A stretch of DNA of 64,000 nt from Larix kaempferi. Its lineage: Eukaryota; Streptophyta; Pinopsida; Pinales; Pinaceae. Under the pieces are notes generated by a model that saw nothing but the letters and a program-made list of their open reading frames with translations, had not been told where the DNA came from and did not search any database. Of this stretch, positions 1-10,619 are shown one piece after another. The DNA lies in the NCBI GenBank assembly GCA_027924585.1, contig BSBM01000637.1:682001-746000 (forward strand), read 5' to 3'. Positions within the stretch are counted from its first letter, which is position 1. Every line of letters starts with the position of its first letter. A program made the position numbers and the translations under genes.

Positions 1-705
1 TCTGGAACTGGAACCTCTTCACTTATGTAAGTGTCCAACTCATTCTCTTCTAGGATTAACCCAATCCTATACTTCCAGGTTGTAAATTGTCAGCCCCTTC
101 AAGCTTATCCTCAAGCTTGATGTGGTGAGACATATTAATGAGAAACTCAAATGGAAATAAAAGATTTAGGTCTTACCACTTGATTTGCTGAAAACTGGAT
201 CTGGAGTTGGATTATGGTTTGTCAGAGAAACCCAAAAAATTCAAACTTTGAATTTCAAACTTCTGAAAGGATAGAAAGATGCATCTTGCTGAGCTGGTCA
301 AGCTGGTATACTCATATTTTGAGATCTGCAAAATTTGACCCCTCAAAGTTGCCTTTGAAACTTCCGGATTCACTAGACATGACCCTGAACTAGGGTTTGA
401 TAAAGCCCACCCTTCTGCCCAACCAAAAATTTCGATCCAATGCTCTAAACTTCGATTTTCTTGAGGAGTATCTAGCCGTGGATTTAGATTCCAAAAATTC
501 CAACTTTTTTTGAAACCCTAATTTCCCGCAGCTGAGATTAAGTCAAAACTGAAAATGCTCAGAATTGAATTCTGTCTCGACATAAAGATGCACCCTTGCA
601 AGGAGATTCAATCTAGCCTCCTTCCTTTGATGATATTTGGAGAGAAACCCAAATATTAAGCAGCCCTAGCTTTTGCAACTGCACAGTGTCTTCTTCTTAG
701 GTCAA

Positions 706-716
706 CTCTAATACCA
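706..716 (-). other. Primer-binding site
   Basis: Read on the minus strand this is TGGTATTAGAG, one base off the usual plant initiator-methionine tRNA site TGGTATCAGAG. It directly abuts the LTR end AACA. It fixes the direction of the element and the inner edge of its 5' LTR. Confidence 0.75.
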
Positions 717-1274
717 TGTTAATTTTTCAATAATTTCATTCCATTATTATTTAGGATCACTAAGAGAATAACATGTACAGCATATCTACAGCATATCAAT
801 CATAGACACAATAGCAATCACACAAGAGACACAGAGTTTCACCGGGGAAAACCAAGAAGGTGAAAAACCCTACAACTTCCTCAGAGATAAGATAAGCCCC
901 AATACAAGATCACAAGGATCAAACCCAATAAGAAGTCTCTATCATATGCTCCTCCTCCTCCACATGTGCACCTCTTTCTCACTTAGCTATGCGAGCTTGA
1001 GAAGTGAGTGAATGAATAGAATGAGAGAGGCACACCCTATATTTATACATTGACTTGACCTGCCAATAAACCAACATTGCCGACTTCCTAAGGAAGCCTA
1101 ATAACCCAACCACATGACCTAACTAGGGCTGACTCCACACTGGTGGTCTAATAACCCATCAATACAAATGACGACACTTCCAATCAGAGGAATAATACAT
1201 CTCTGTTGGATATACAATAAAGTACAAATGTATTATACAAGTGAATATCTTCCGAAGTTACAAATACATCAACA
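717..1274 (-). repeat. 5' LTR, 558 bp
   Basis: On the minus strand the repeat begins TGTTGATG and ends TTAACA, so it has TG/CA termini. A TATA-like stretch (TATAAATATAGGG on the minus strand) lies near 1037-1050, a suitable place for the LTR promoter. The outer edge at 1274 comes only from the terminal sequence, because no second copy is in the window. Confidence 0.65.
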
Positions 1275-1588
1275 TCCAGATACTCTACAGTGTGAGATAC
1301 CAAATTTCCACATAGAAGGAGTCATTTTGTCTATGTAAAGGCCAAGTTGGGGATTCATTTATGTAGAATGTTGTTCTGGTGGGGCTCAAGACCTATGATC
1401 TGGTCATGGTAGGTCCTCTTGGTTTTCATTCTAGGAAGTGTTATCTTAGTGGCATTTCTGACTACCCCTTGATGGGTGGAAGTCCCTAGTCATGTCAAGA
1501 TATTTGTACCCTGGGTTGGTGTCCGGTGCTTCTTGGGATGACTCCATTTGGACACATGGCTTATTGGTTCCTAGACACACTCATGTTT
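1275..1588. other. Intergenic stretch, nothing recognised
   Basis: No coding frame, RNA gene or repeat boundary could be supported here. It lies between the outer LTR edge and the TIR element that follows. Confidence 0.5.
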
Positions 1589-2836
1589 GGGTGACTCCAT
1601 GGAGATGGGTAACTCTTTTTGGCCAAATATGGCGATGAAAAACGGAAATTTTACCCATGTATTAAATTGAAGTCCTCGAAACTCATATTTGCCACATGAA
1701 TTTCGACATGCGGTTAAAAAAAGAAATGTAAAGAATTATGTTGGCTTTCCAATGATATTTTTTTTAAATATACCAATGTCATTTATCGTGTCAAATTTTC
1801 ATTTAATGAAACATGTGTGTACTTAAAAATTTGAAGAGCAATTAACAAGTGGTTTGTGTGTGTGCACAATAATTTAATGTTAAAGTAATAATTTAAAAAA
1901 ATGAAATATGTGAACATGATCTAGACAGAATGCACTAGTGCTTACATATTTTTCTTTTAATTTTTCTCGAAAAATTATATTTATTATTATTTTTCGAAAC
2001 TAACCAATGAATATTTTAGTCGCATTTTGCACACATGTGTGTGTGTGCACCAAATCTTTTGATTGTTTACATAATTTTCAAAACTAAAAATACCCTTTTG
2101 AAGAGGACGCAATTATCTAGTGCTTGTGTATTTTTTCAAATTTTTTGGATGTGTATTTTGAATGTTGTTGATTTATCTTTGAGATCAATCGAAGTTGTCG
2201 GCAGGGTTTTTTAGGGCAAGTTTTAGTAGAAATTTAAAAACAAAAGACATACGAAGATAAAAATTCGTAAATTTTATGTATATGGATAGAGGATTTATTG
2301 ATGAATCCAATGGTATCAAGTCCTCCCATTAATGTGCATTTAATGACATAGTTTAAGCCTCTGAAAGGCAGACAAAACTTTCTTTCTGCAGTGAAAAGGG
2401 CTATCGGCCTGTTTTTAGGCCCTCGATCGAAGTATTTGAAATACCTCGCTCGAGGGATAAATGAAACCTCGATCGAGGTTTTTACATGGACCTCGATCGA
2501 GGTATTTTAAAACCCTCGATCGAGCAAATTGCTCGATCAAGAGCCTAAAAAACAGGTTGCGGGCCTTTTTTTAATTTTTTTCAAAAGCTAGATCTAGCAT
2601 TCAAAAGCTAGATCGAGCTTTCAAAATCTAGATCGAGCTTTTAAAATCTAGATCGAGGTCTTGTTTCAACCCTCGATCGAAGTATTTAAAAACCCTCGAT
2701 AGAAGTATTGTCAAGCCCTCGGTCGAGGTATTTTAAAACCCTCGATCGAGGTGTTTAAACCTCCATCGAGGGTATGAAAAACAAATTTTTGGGTTCCGCT
2801 TGCCAAAAATTGTGAACCACTTTCGTGGATTCACCC
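1589..2836. mobile_element. Non-coding TIR element with palindromic-word array (copy 1)
   Basis: The left end (GGGTGACTCCATGG, then GGGTAACTCTTTTTGGCC) matches the reverse complement of the right end (GGGTGAATCCACGAA, then GGTTCACAATTTTTGGC), giving an imperfect terminal inverted repeat of about 40 bp. The inside is AT-rich and non-coding, and the right third is an array of palindromic words. A second copy with the same plan is at 41358-42444; both share a GATGAATCCA-type segment before the array and a CGTGGA..CCCAT.TATGC edge. No clear target duplication is seen. Class unknown: a foldback or MITE-like DNA transposon is plausible. Confidence 0.55.
2405..2785. repeat. Array of CCTCGATCGAGG-type palindromic words
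   Basis: About fifteen copies of a 10-12 bp self-complementary word (CTCGATCGAG, or CTAGATCGAGC in the middle) are separated by 10-20 bp AT-rich spacers such as AGGTATTTTAAAAC. The word is kept better than the spacers. The array can form many small hairpins and offers many CpG sites and TCGA/GATC sites. It lies inside the TIR element and has no coding capacity. Confidence 0.8.
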
Positions 2837-3529
2837 ATTTATGCTTTGTATAAGGTGATTGTCGGTGTAAGGGTTGTCATACTCATTTTATCACACCTAC
2901 TTATGGCCACTTGGACCTACTTTTATTATGTATTGACCCTCCTATTGGCTCAAGCAAGACAAATTGATGATGATGCCATCCTTTGAAGAGGTTGTACCAC
3001 CTAAAGGAGGAGGGTGTCGAGAGAAAAAGTATGATGTTGGGATTAGATTGGGCATGACACCCTCCTCCCATGCTCAACATTTCATCCAAGGTTCAACAAC
3101 TCATCATATTTTATCATTATTTTATGATGTATGAGGCTTAGTCCTTGGCTTGTGGGTGACAAACACTAAAAAATCATTGAAAAATAATTTTAAATTATTT
3201 TAGACATTTTAGGTTGGTCAACTTGTAAATGAGGTTAAGTTGGCCTAAGTCGCATATAAATAAGGCAACTCCTCCTCATTTTTACTCAAGATCATGGGAT
3301 CAAATAAAATTATTTTATTATTTCTTCATGTCTACTTGGGATAGTGGTGTGCACTCTCTTCTTGGCACTCAAGCTTCAATGTGGCATTTTCTTGATGTTT
3401 TAGGTTGATACTTAATCTTACAAACCTTGCTTACAGAAAGGGATTCTTAGGAGGTTACTCTTTTCTCTTTTTTCTTTTGTTTGTGGTAATATATTTGATT
3501 CTCTTTCTCTTCCACTGTCAAAGACATCT
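2837..3529. other. Flank of the nested complex, no gene recognised
   Basis: Short open frames occur on both strands, but none has a recognisable domain. The last five bases before the copia LTR, CATCT (3525-3529), are the left target-site copy of the outer copia element. Confidence 0.5.
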
Positions 3530-4214
3530 TGTAAAATTCTATAGGATGATCACTAAACTTGAACAAACCTCACAATTTCACAATGTTTCAACTGGGAAGA
3601 ATGTAGGAAGAAACATTGACAAAATAACTCATTAAACATAAACACATATGAAAAATTGTTGTTGATACTTTCTTCATAAATAAGCTGGTAATCAAAAGAT
3701 GTTACAATAGAATGAATTCGATAGCCTGTGATAGGATTCGAATTCACCTCAAGTGGTAGCCTTAGTTTGCATTGGAACAATCTCCCGATAAGGTCTAGTG
3801 GCTACCGATGATGAATGGCTAGTCAACTAAGGTGGAATACCACATGAATGAGTCATTGGGGATAGAAAAGGGAAAGAGACTCCAAGGAGGAACATAACTG
3901 AATGATAGTGGTCAAAAAGGGCGCTCCTACACTAAGTAACAGTGAAACTGGGTGTAATAGTCAATTAACTGAGGAATCAAGGGGACAAAGCACCCCAAAT
4001 CATGGAACTTATTGTATTGAATCCTAAAAGCATGCATGAGGGTGCCTTTGGACTTCATTGATGTAAACAAGGCACTCTAAGTGGATAAAAGGGATAATGA
4101 TGGCCAAAGTTAAGCTCTAGAGGGCCAAAAATAAGGCCTAGGTGTTAGGAGAGTCACCTACCACTACATGGAATGCATGCAAAACCAATATGAGATGGTT
4201 AGAATATTCCAACA
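3530..4214 (-). repeat. 3' LTR of the outer copia element
   Basis: On the minus strand it begins TGTTGGAATATTC and ends in TTTTACA. It aligns over its full length with 48370-49057 with scattered substitutions and a few small gaps. CATCT just outside is the target-site copy. Confidence 0.92.
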
Positions 4215-4228
4215 CCCCTCCTTAATCC
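4215..4228 (-). other. Polypurine tract of the outer copia element
   Basis: On the minus strand this reads GGATTAAGGAGGGG and abuts the LTR start TGTTGG. This is the expected place for the plus-strand primer of reverse transcription, and it confirms the minus orientation. Confidence 0.8.
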
Positions 4229-4383
4229 TGACTATGAGGAAAAATATAAGTAAATAAATAGGAAAAGTAGGGCCCTGGTTACTAAGACCCATGGTCACCC
4301 CGTACAACAATCTAAAATAATTGAGGAAAGAGGGAAAACTCATTGGGAAAAAAAAAAAACCCTCAAAATAGACTGTAAAAAAT

Positions 4384-5714
4384 CTAATCAACCAAGGTAA
4401 CACTCACCCCAAGAAGGGATCGGAGATGAGTGAAATTTTTCACTGAAAAAGTCTTCATGAAAATATCTGCAACTTGCTCTTCTGAAGGGTAGTAGAGCAG
4501 TGTGATGGTACGATCATGCACCAATCCTCGAATATAGTGCATGTGTATCTAAATATATTTGGTTCTCTGTCTCTTAACTGAATCTATTGAAATCCTGATA
4601 GCACTATGATTGTCACAAAAGATGATTGATGGAATATTGTAGCGAATACAAAACTCTAACAAGATTCCCTGCAACCATATGCACGGTGTTGTTGTATTTA
4701 CTCCACCTATGTACTCGGCCTAAGTTGACTAAGGAGCAATATTTGTCTGCTTTTTACTTGACCAATAGATAGGACCGGATCCAATCATCAAAACAAAACC
4801 TGATGTAGACTTCTGATCTGAGTTGTCTCCATCCCAATCTGAATCTGTGTGCCCAACTAGGTTCAATGGAGACCCAGTTGCATAGTGAATACTATAGGTA
4901 TTCATCCCTTTCACATATTACAAGATACTTTTGGATACCTTCCAATGAAGCTCATGAGGTTCTTGCATATATCTAGATACAACACTCACTGCATAGGATA
5001 TATCAGGGCGAGTATGTGTAAGAAACAAAAGACTCCCAATCAGTTGTTGATACAAAGTACTATTCACCAATGGTGAAGAAGAACCATATTCGATACTAAC
5101 ACCTGAAATAAAAGGAAATGATGTTGGTTTGCATTTTTTCATGTGAAACTTGTCAAGTAGATATGATGCATACTTGGACTGTGCAATATTGATTCTTGAA
5201 TCACTCTGAGAGACTTCATGACCAAGAAACTACTTTAGCAATCCCATATCTACCATAGAGAAGGAATTGTGCAAGGCTATTTTGATAGATCTAATGGATG
5301 AAGAGAGACTCCCTATAATCAGTAAATCATCATCATATAGGAAAATAAGGAGTAGAGAGTTACCATCATGCCTCATGTAGACATTCGAATCAAACTTTCA
5401 TCTCTGGAAATCTTGTGACAGTAGAAAGGAGTCCATCTTAGCATACCATGCTTGGGGATCCTGCTTGATACCATATAAATTCTTCCTTAATATGCACACT
5501 AATGAAGGATCATCAATGTATCCTTTAGGTTTATTCATGTAGATCTCCTCCTCTAGATATCCATGAAGAAATGCACTCTTCACATCCATGTGATGCACCT
5601 CCTAGTGCTTGGATGCGGCTAGAGCCAAAACAAGACAAATGGAGTCCATATTTTCAACTTGAGCGAAGGTCTCTATATAGTCAATCCCTTGAACCTGAGA
5701 AAATCCTTTAGAAA
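4384..5714 (-). pseudogene. Copia reverse transcriptase and RNase H, 3' part of pol
   Basis: This is the second half of the interrupted copia polyprotein; the enzyme copies element RNA into DNA. Recognisable blocks in order are VSKGFSQ (5690s), the [12 protein letters not shown] block with one catalytic aspartate (about 5590), [12 protein letters not shown], the polymerase box as LYDDDLLI near 5330 (YVDD is usual), LTHTRPDISYAVSVVSRYM, and the RNase H block HTDSDWDGDNSDQKSTSGF near 4830. The frame ends at a stop at 4384 after a normal copia C terminus (VADIFMKTFSV...). In-frame stops and shifts split it into at least five pieces. The upstream half is at 45385-48103. Confidence 0.92.
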
Positions 5715-5719
5715 CCAAG
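5715..5719. other. Target-site duplication of the gypsy element, left copy
   Basis: CCAAG here is identical to CCAAG at 45380-45384. Counted once, it restores the copia reading frame across the gypsy insertion. Confidence 0.93.
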
Positions 5720-6825
5720 TGTTGGGTGCAGCCCAAGTAAAGGAAGTTTTGAACGCAAAGTACAGTTAGGCGAGGCCTGACATTGACCAGTTTTGGAGAC
5801 AATCAACTCCACAAATCCCAGGAAGAGGGTATGGAGCGAAGTGAAATCAACAGAAAATGACATGTTCCCTAGTAAAACTAAGTACTAAGGATATTCAGAG
5901 GTGGTTGAAGTAGTTAAAGGTCGAGAGGTGACCTGACTGCTATAGGAGCAGAAGGTAAAGAAGCGGAATGGTGTAAAGGACACGTCACTGCAAAATTTGG
6001 AACTGCGCATGTCAGAGAAGCGTCGGAGTCAGAAGAAGCGGCGCTGAAGGGACAATGAAGTTAAAGCTAAGCGTGGTCTACAGGAGAACCGTGTGGGTTT
6101 TTTAGGGTTTTGCGTACTATGGGGGTTGGCCCATAGTTATTGTAATATGTGACCTTCAAGAACATCCATATATAAGAGTAATTTTGTATAAGGATGGGTT
6201 GGTCTTTTGTTCCTACAACCAAGTGTTGTTGTTTTGATTCTAGATATAGACTGAGAGAGAGTAGACTCTACAGTTGAGTGGGTAGATATTTGATTGTAGA
6301 GAAGAGTCTGCAGCTGAAGAACAATTCATGTGGACGTAGCTCCCGTCTGGGGGTGAACCACGTGAATCTATTTGTTATGTATGAGTTTATGACATGTTTT
6401 GTGCCCATGTTATGATGTGTTTATGTATTTTCTTTCATATATATATGAATGGTAATCATGTGTTAAGTAAATGGGATGTCTATATATGAATATTGTGAAG
6501 TAACACTGAGTAAGAGGAATGCGAAGTTAATCGGTAAATACAATAGCGATTCAATGTAATTCTGTAGAATGTTGGTAGCTGCTAAGTGCGAAGTCATAGT
6601 TGATATTGTCTTGTTAAGTATATGTTAAGGAAGGGACGTGTTAAAAGGTCGTTAACCACATTCGCACATCGCCATGGTTGCAGAAACCTGATTTTGTAAC
6701 CCCCATCTTCACATCGGGTGAGACTTCATCCTTTTTACAGGTTGATGCCAAAAGGGCCAATGAAAGGGGTTTTATTGTGTCTACAATAACTTCGCCGAAC
6801 CCGGGTCATCCCAAGAAAACCAAAA
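5720..6825 (+). repeat. 5' LTR of the gypsy element
   Basis: It begins TGTTGGGTGCAGCC and ends CCAAAA where the 3' copy has CCAACA. It aligns with 44232-45379. The start lacks about 11 bases present in the 3' copy (between TGTT and GGG), and a block near 44830-44880 is also absent here. A TATA-like TATATAAGAG lies at about 6169. CpG-to-TpG type differences between the copies are common. Confidence 0.92.
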
Positions 6826-6827
6826 AA

Positions 6828-6844
6828 TGGTTCTGTTGTCGTGC
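6828..6844 (+). other. Probable primer-binding site of the gypsy element
   Basis: TGGTTCTGTTGTCGTGC starts two bases after the LTR and has the TGG that pairs with a tRNA CCA end. It is not the initiator-methionine sequence; the tRNA used was not identified. Confidence 0.5.
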
Positions 6845-6874
6845 TTTGAACTGACATTTCGGTGACGTGTTATA

Positions 6875-7339
6875 TTGATGTGGAATCCAGAGAAGAATGA
6901 AATACAAAACTGGGTGAGTCAAACAAAACACGAGTTTGTGAAGAAAGAAAATAGACATCCTTGGCCTACTACAGAACAGTGGCTACAGATACATGTATTT
7001 ACTCCGATACATGAAGTTTTCTTCGTATATTTTGCTAACAAATTATTTGAGTGGATATCAAGGGTAGCAGAACAAAAAAGTTGTTTTCGGGGTGAAGAAC
7101 CTACAGTTTGGAATCCAAAGTTGATTCAGAGGCTTAAAGGAATTGATAACCAGATTTCAAGAGAAGTAGACTTTTGGTTGGATAGCTTGCTGGAAGGCTA
7201 TATTACAGAGTTTGTTATGGACACTTTGAAGTCTTATAGCGCAGCCGAAGGATACTTCTTCAAAGGATTTAGAGGTAAGTACTTAAAAAAACTGAGTTTA
7301 TGCATTAAAATGCTATTAGATAAAAAAAAGGTGTCTTAA
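6875..7339 (+). CDS. Gypsy leader ORF, unknown function
   Basis: A 154-residue open frame begins 50 bases after the LTR. It has no zinc knuckle, protease or other motif I recognise. It is rich in aromatic residues and has a lysine-rich C-terminal tail. Its position before gag suggests either the N-terminal part of gag, now split off by a stop, or a separate leader protein. The next frame starts 33 bases downstream in a different phase. It is one of the longest uninterrupted frames of the element, but the rest of the element is broken, so present function is unlikely. Confidence 0.45.
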   Translation: MMWNPEKNEIQNWVSQTKHEFVKKENRHPWPTTEQWLQIHVFTPIHEVFFVYFANKLFEWISRVAEQKSCFRGEEPTVWNPKLIQRLKGIDNQISREVDFWLDSLLEGYITEFVMDTLKSYSAAEGYFFKGFRGKYLKKLSLCIKMLLDKKKVS

Positions 7340-7372
7340 GAATGCAGTCATATTCCTAGAGTTGAATCTGTA

Positions 7373-9046
7373 ATGTTAAGAAACATAGATAGTGACACAG
7401 ACGAAGACATTGGAATTTTGCGTAGTGGAAAAAGATATAAAGTTAGCACTAGAAAGAGGTATCGTGAAGTTGAACCTCGCACATTCCTTGAAACTGAGTT
7501 AGGAATTGATAGAAATTCATCTCAACCTGATTCTGATAGTGAAACAGAACCTAGACATATTGGCTATCATCCTATTACTCCGCAGAAACCTATACATGTT
7601 GAAAGAGATAGTCCTAGTTCGCATAACACTAGTAGTAGAAATACTGCAGGAACGAGCACAAAGAATCATCCGAGTGGTGGTATACCTCCACCATTTTACT
7701 CTGTAGGTAGTACTGTAGTATTTTAGAACCCTACACCTCCTAGAACCTATTTTTAAAGAACCAGTCTAGAAGATCTAGAGCAACATTGGTTTCTCTGTGA
7801 TGCGGTCTGGAACGTTAAGAAAGTACAAGATCATGTTATAAAGAAAGCTCAACTAATCACCACATTCAGAGACAGCTATTTAACATGGTTCATGAAATAT
7901 TCTATTGGACAGAACAGAACATTAGCTGATATCAGAAATGCAATGATTAGAGAATTTAAGAAGCCTAAATCAAAATCTCAGTGCATTACAGAGTTAAAAG
8001 AGACCAAACAGAACCCTAATGAGACTATGTGGGAATTTGATCAAAAATTTAAAGCCTTGTTGGATCATGTTAGCTTTGACATAGCACCGTAACAGTATCA
8101 AGAGTGGTTTATAGATGTGTTGTTTCCCCACATTAGATTACCATTGATGCAATAGAAGGTTGCTTCGTAAAACAGAAGCATTGGAAATTGTGATGAATCT
8201 AGAAGCTTTGCCCATAGGAAAAACTAGCGCAGGAATGGTACAAATACAGACACAGCTAGAAAACCTGACATTACAGTTACAAGTTATACAAAAAGGAAAA
8301 GAAGTAAGAGAATAGGTTTGGTGTACTAAATGTAAAGGAGAAGGAAATTCCAAGGAACATTGTCCTGTATTCAGAGATTACCTCGCTAATGGGGCACCAA
8401 ATACATTTAATCAACCTCAAGGACCATGGTGTGAGATTTGTCGATGCAGAGGACATCGACCAGAGGAATGTTACCTACTTCAGAAGTTTATACAAACACC
8501 AAATAACCTGTACTTCACATCTTGTAAGTCAATTGGCCATAATGACACCAACTGTAGAGCATATAACCTTATGATAGAAAGAAAACATGATGTCTACAGA
8601 GTCCAAGGAGAAACACAGAACAATAATGAGAATGCACAATATGATCAAGATACATACAGAGGACATGGTGTACTTAGAGGAAGACCTGGCGTAATATTGT
8701 CCAAGGATGAGGAAGAGGTCATATTGTCTATTATAACTATGCTCAACTTGGACATTTGGAAAGAGATTGTCAGAACCCATGCACTACTTGTAAGTATTGT
8801 AAATCCTACGACCATAGCATTGAAGCATGTCCCATTTTTCTAGGCAAAATGCAAGAAAAAATACCAGAAAGACAGAACCAGAATATTCAGATGATCGCAG
8901 CTGAGAAAAGAAACAAATATCGCAACATCCATGTTGGGATGCGAAGTGGAGCTTTGACAGGAGACGATAGAACAAACGAAGCTTCGACTTCTGATAGTCA
9001 TATAAATGGACCAAAGTCTATTGATGGGGCTTGGGTGAGAAAATAA
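7373..9046 (+). pseudogene. Gypsy gag with zinc-knuckle cluster
   Basis: Gag forms the particle that packages element RNA. The first 350 bases encode a charged, Ser/Asp-rich N-terminal stretch. A retrotransposon gag domain follows at about 7750-8150 (blocks such as RNAMIREFKKP and ETMWEFDQKFKALLDHV). From about 8325 to 8845 come five knuckle-like units close to C-x2-C-x4-H-x4-C. CEICRCRGHRPEEC and CKYCKSYDHSIEAC are complete, while the others have lost one ligand (N for H in the first, F or Y for the first C in others). Stops near 8090 and 8315 and frameshifts break the gene. Confidence 0.8.
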
Positions 9047-9088
9047 GTTGGAAAGATACTTGTATTTGACCCTAACAGAGAAAAATAA

Positions 9089-9376
9089 GTGTTCATGGAA
9101 GCAAGAAAAGGATTTCAGGACTCAGAATCCTCGACCACAAGGATCCATTTGCGAAGTGAGCAGACAATTGTTCTAGGTATGCCATCCTTGTATGATGGGT
9201 TGCTATCTTCGCCAGAACAGACAAGTCATGTAACACGGTTTCTACAAAGCTGCATAAAACTACATGAGCATGCCTTGGGAGAATTACAAAACATGTTGGG
9301 ATATTACGAACAGCGTAGTACAGTGAACAACACACATAGAGCATTCCATCACATTAAGAACCATAAAAGAACATGA
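9089..9376 (+). pseudogene. Gypsy fragment between gag and protease
   Basis: A 95-residue open frame lies in the gag-protease linker. No motif is visible. It contains a run typical of a linker or helical region (RFLQSCIKLHEHALGELQNM). It is most likely part of the original gag-pol frame, separated by stops at 9046 and 9376. Confidence 0.4.
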
Positions 9377-9399
9377 AGATAAATGAGGTTAAGCGCGCA

Positions 9400-9925
9400 G
9401 ATTGGAGATTTTGAAATGAACCAATTCATCCTTCGTTTGGGCTCAGAGGTGAACGTGCTAACAAAACAAACATGGGAGTAGATGGGGAAACCAAAGTTAT
9501 CTTGGTCTCCTATACAGTTGATATTATAGTACCAACAGAAGGTTATACCTTTTGGGAGATTATCGAGTGTTCCTAGTAACATTGATGGAGTGCGAAGTAA
9601 AGCGGACTTTGAGGTTATTGAGATTCTAGATGACAGTAATACTTATCCTGCACTATTAGGGATTGATTGGGCAGTTGTAATTATCAACCTAAATAAAAAA
9701 CAAATGATATTCAAAGGACAGGATATCAGGGTTATTGCACCCCTAGATCCTTCACAAGGAACAAGGTATGCTGAGCCAATAAGAGAAGAATGCATAGATC
9801 AAGAACTATATAATATCTACAAGATGACAGTTAATCAAGCAGATTATATTAACCCTACAAAAGATGGAACATTGAGCTGGAGATGTGATATCTCTTGCGT
9901 GTCAAAGTCAGATGCAGGACTGTAG
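9400..9925 (+). pseudogene. Gypsy aspartic protease, degraded
   Basis: This protease cuts the gag-pol polyprotein. The C-terminal half is clear: FEVIEILDDSNTYPALLGIDW at about 9608-9670 is the usual end of plant gypsy proteases, where a hydrophobic strand is followed by LLGIDW or LLGRDW. The N-terminal part with the catalytic D-[ST]-G cannot be read in one frame; the sequence at about 9400-9590 contains shifts and stops. A stop ends the frame at 9925. A second gag-like domain rather than reverse transcriptase follows, which is unusual. Confidence 0.65.
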
Positions 9926-10033
9926 AACTGACAAAGTAGAATGCATGATGTATCAGTTAGACGATGTGCGAAGATAAAAAAGTCACTCTGATGGATTGGA
10001 ACAGAGGTAAGTCCAATTCCTACTTATGATGGT

Positions 10034-10600
10034 TTGAGTAATATCCATACATTCTTTCATGAATTTCTAGCATCAGTTTCATATGAACATAGGGTATTAG
10101 CTCTAGACATAGCATTGCGAGCTACAGCTTCTAGGTGGTGGGATGCGCACAAAGACAAATTGAGCACATGGAAAGAATGTAAACACTTAAAATGGAAGTT
10201 AGATTTGTTGAACAAACTGAGAATGTAAAAGCAAAGTACAGTGGACAGACTAAACCTAGAGATCACATAAAATCTTGCTTGAAAGCATGGACGCATATAC
10301 CAAAAACAGAATGGATCCATATGTTTGTGCACACGTTGGATCTAGTAGCAAAAAACTGGTATATAGAAACAGAACCTCAATAGGGTACAACAAACTGGCA
10401 CATAATGATAAAGAATTTCCAGCTAACTTTCAGTTTTGAGGATGATTATCCAAGCATTAATGAGGCTCTGCAAATCATTAAAACAAAAAATATTTAATGA
10501 TGTCTCGTTGCTTGTGTATAATCAACCAGATTGGGCAATGCAGTTGGAACATGCCCTTGAGTGTTACAATTTTGCATTAGACGAAGATGAAAATGAAGAT
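10034..10600 (+). pseudogene. Second gag-like domain between protease and reverse transcriptase
   Basis: Three overlapping broken frames give a continuous gag-type protein. LDIALRATASRWWDAHKD is a classic gag helix with paired tryptophans. TEWIHMFVHTLDLVAKNWYIETE and TNWHIMIKNFQLTFSFEDD follow the pattern of plant gypsy gag proteins. Frameshifts lie near 10200 and 10390, and a stop at 10381. Having a full gag-like domain after the protease, in addition to the gag at 7373-9046, is not the standard gypsy order. It may be a domain duplication, recombination between two related elements, or an inherent feature of this lineage. Confidence 0.6.
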
Positions 10601-10619
10601 CCTCGCAATGTGAATATAC

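Larger units (their letters stand above)
1..1274 (-). mobile_element. 5' end of a minus-strand copia-like LTR retrotransposon
   Basis: A primer-binding site next to a TG...CA repeat shows an LTR element read leftward. The LTR is at 717-1274 and the transcribed leader runs from 705 to the window edge. No gag or pol coding can be read in 1-705; it looks like 5' untranslated leader. The partner LTR and one target copy lie outside the window, so length and completeness are unknown. Copia is preferred because of the short LTR and the methionine-type priming site, but without pol the superfamily is an inference. Confidence 0.7.

Noticed and set aside
2405-2785. CRISPR-like array of short repeats
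   Set aside because: The words are 10-12 bp palindromes with 10-20 bp variable AT-rich spacers, the host is a plant and there are no cas genes. It is a palindromic-word array in a TIR element.
3405-3635. Hydrophobic 76-residue plus-strand frame resembling a membrane protein
   Set aside because: It crosses the copia LTR edge at 3530, so its second half is LTR sequence. It is a chance frame in T-rich DNA.
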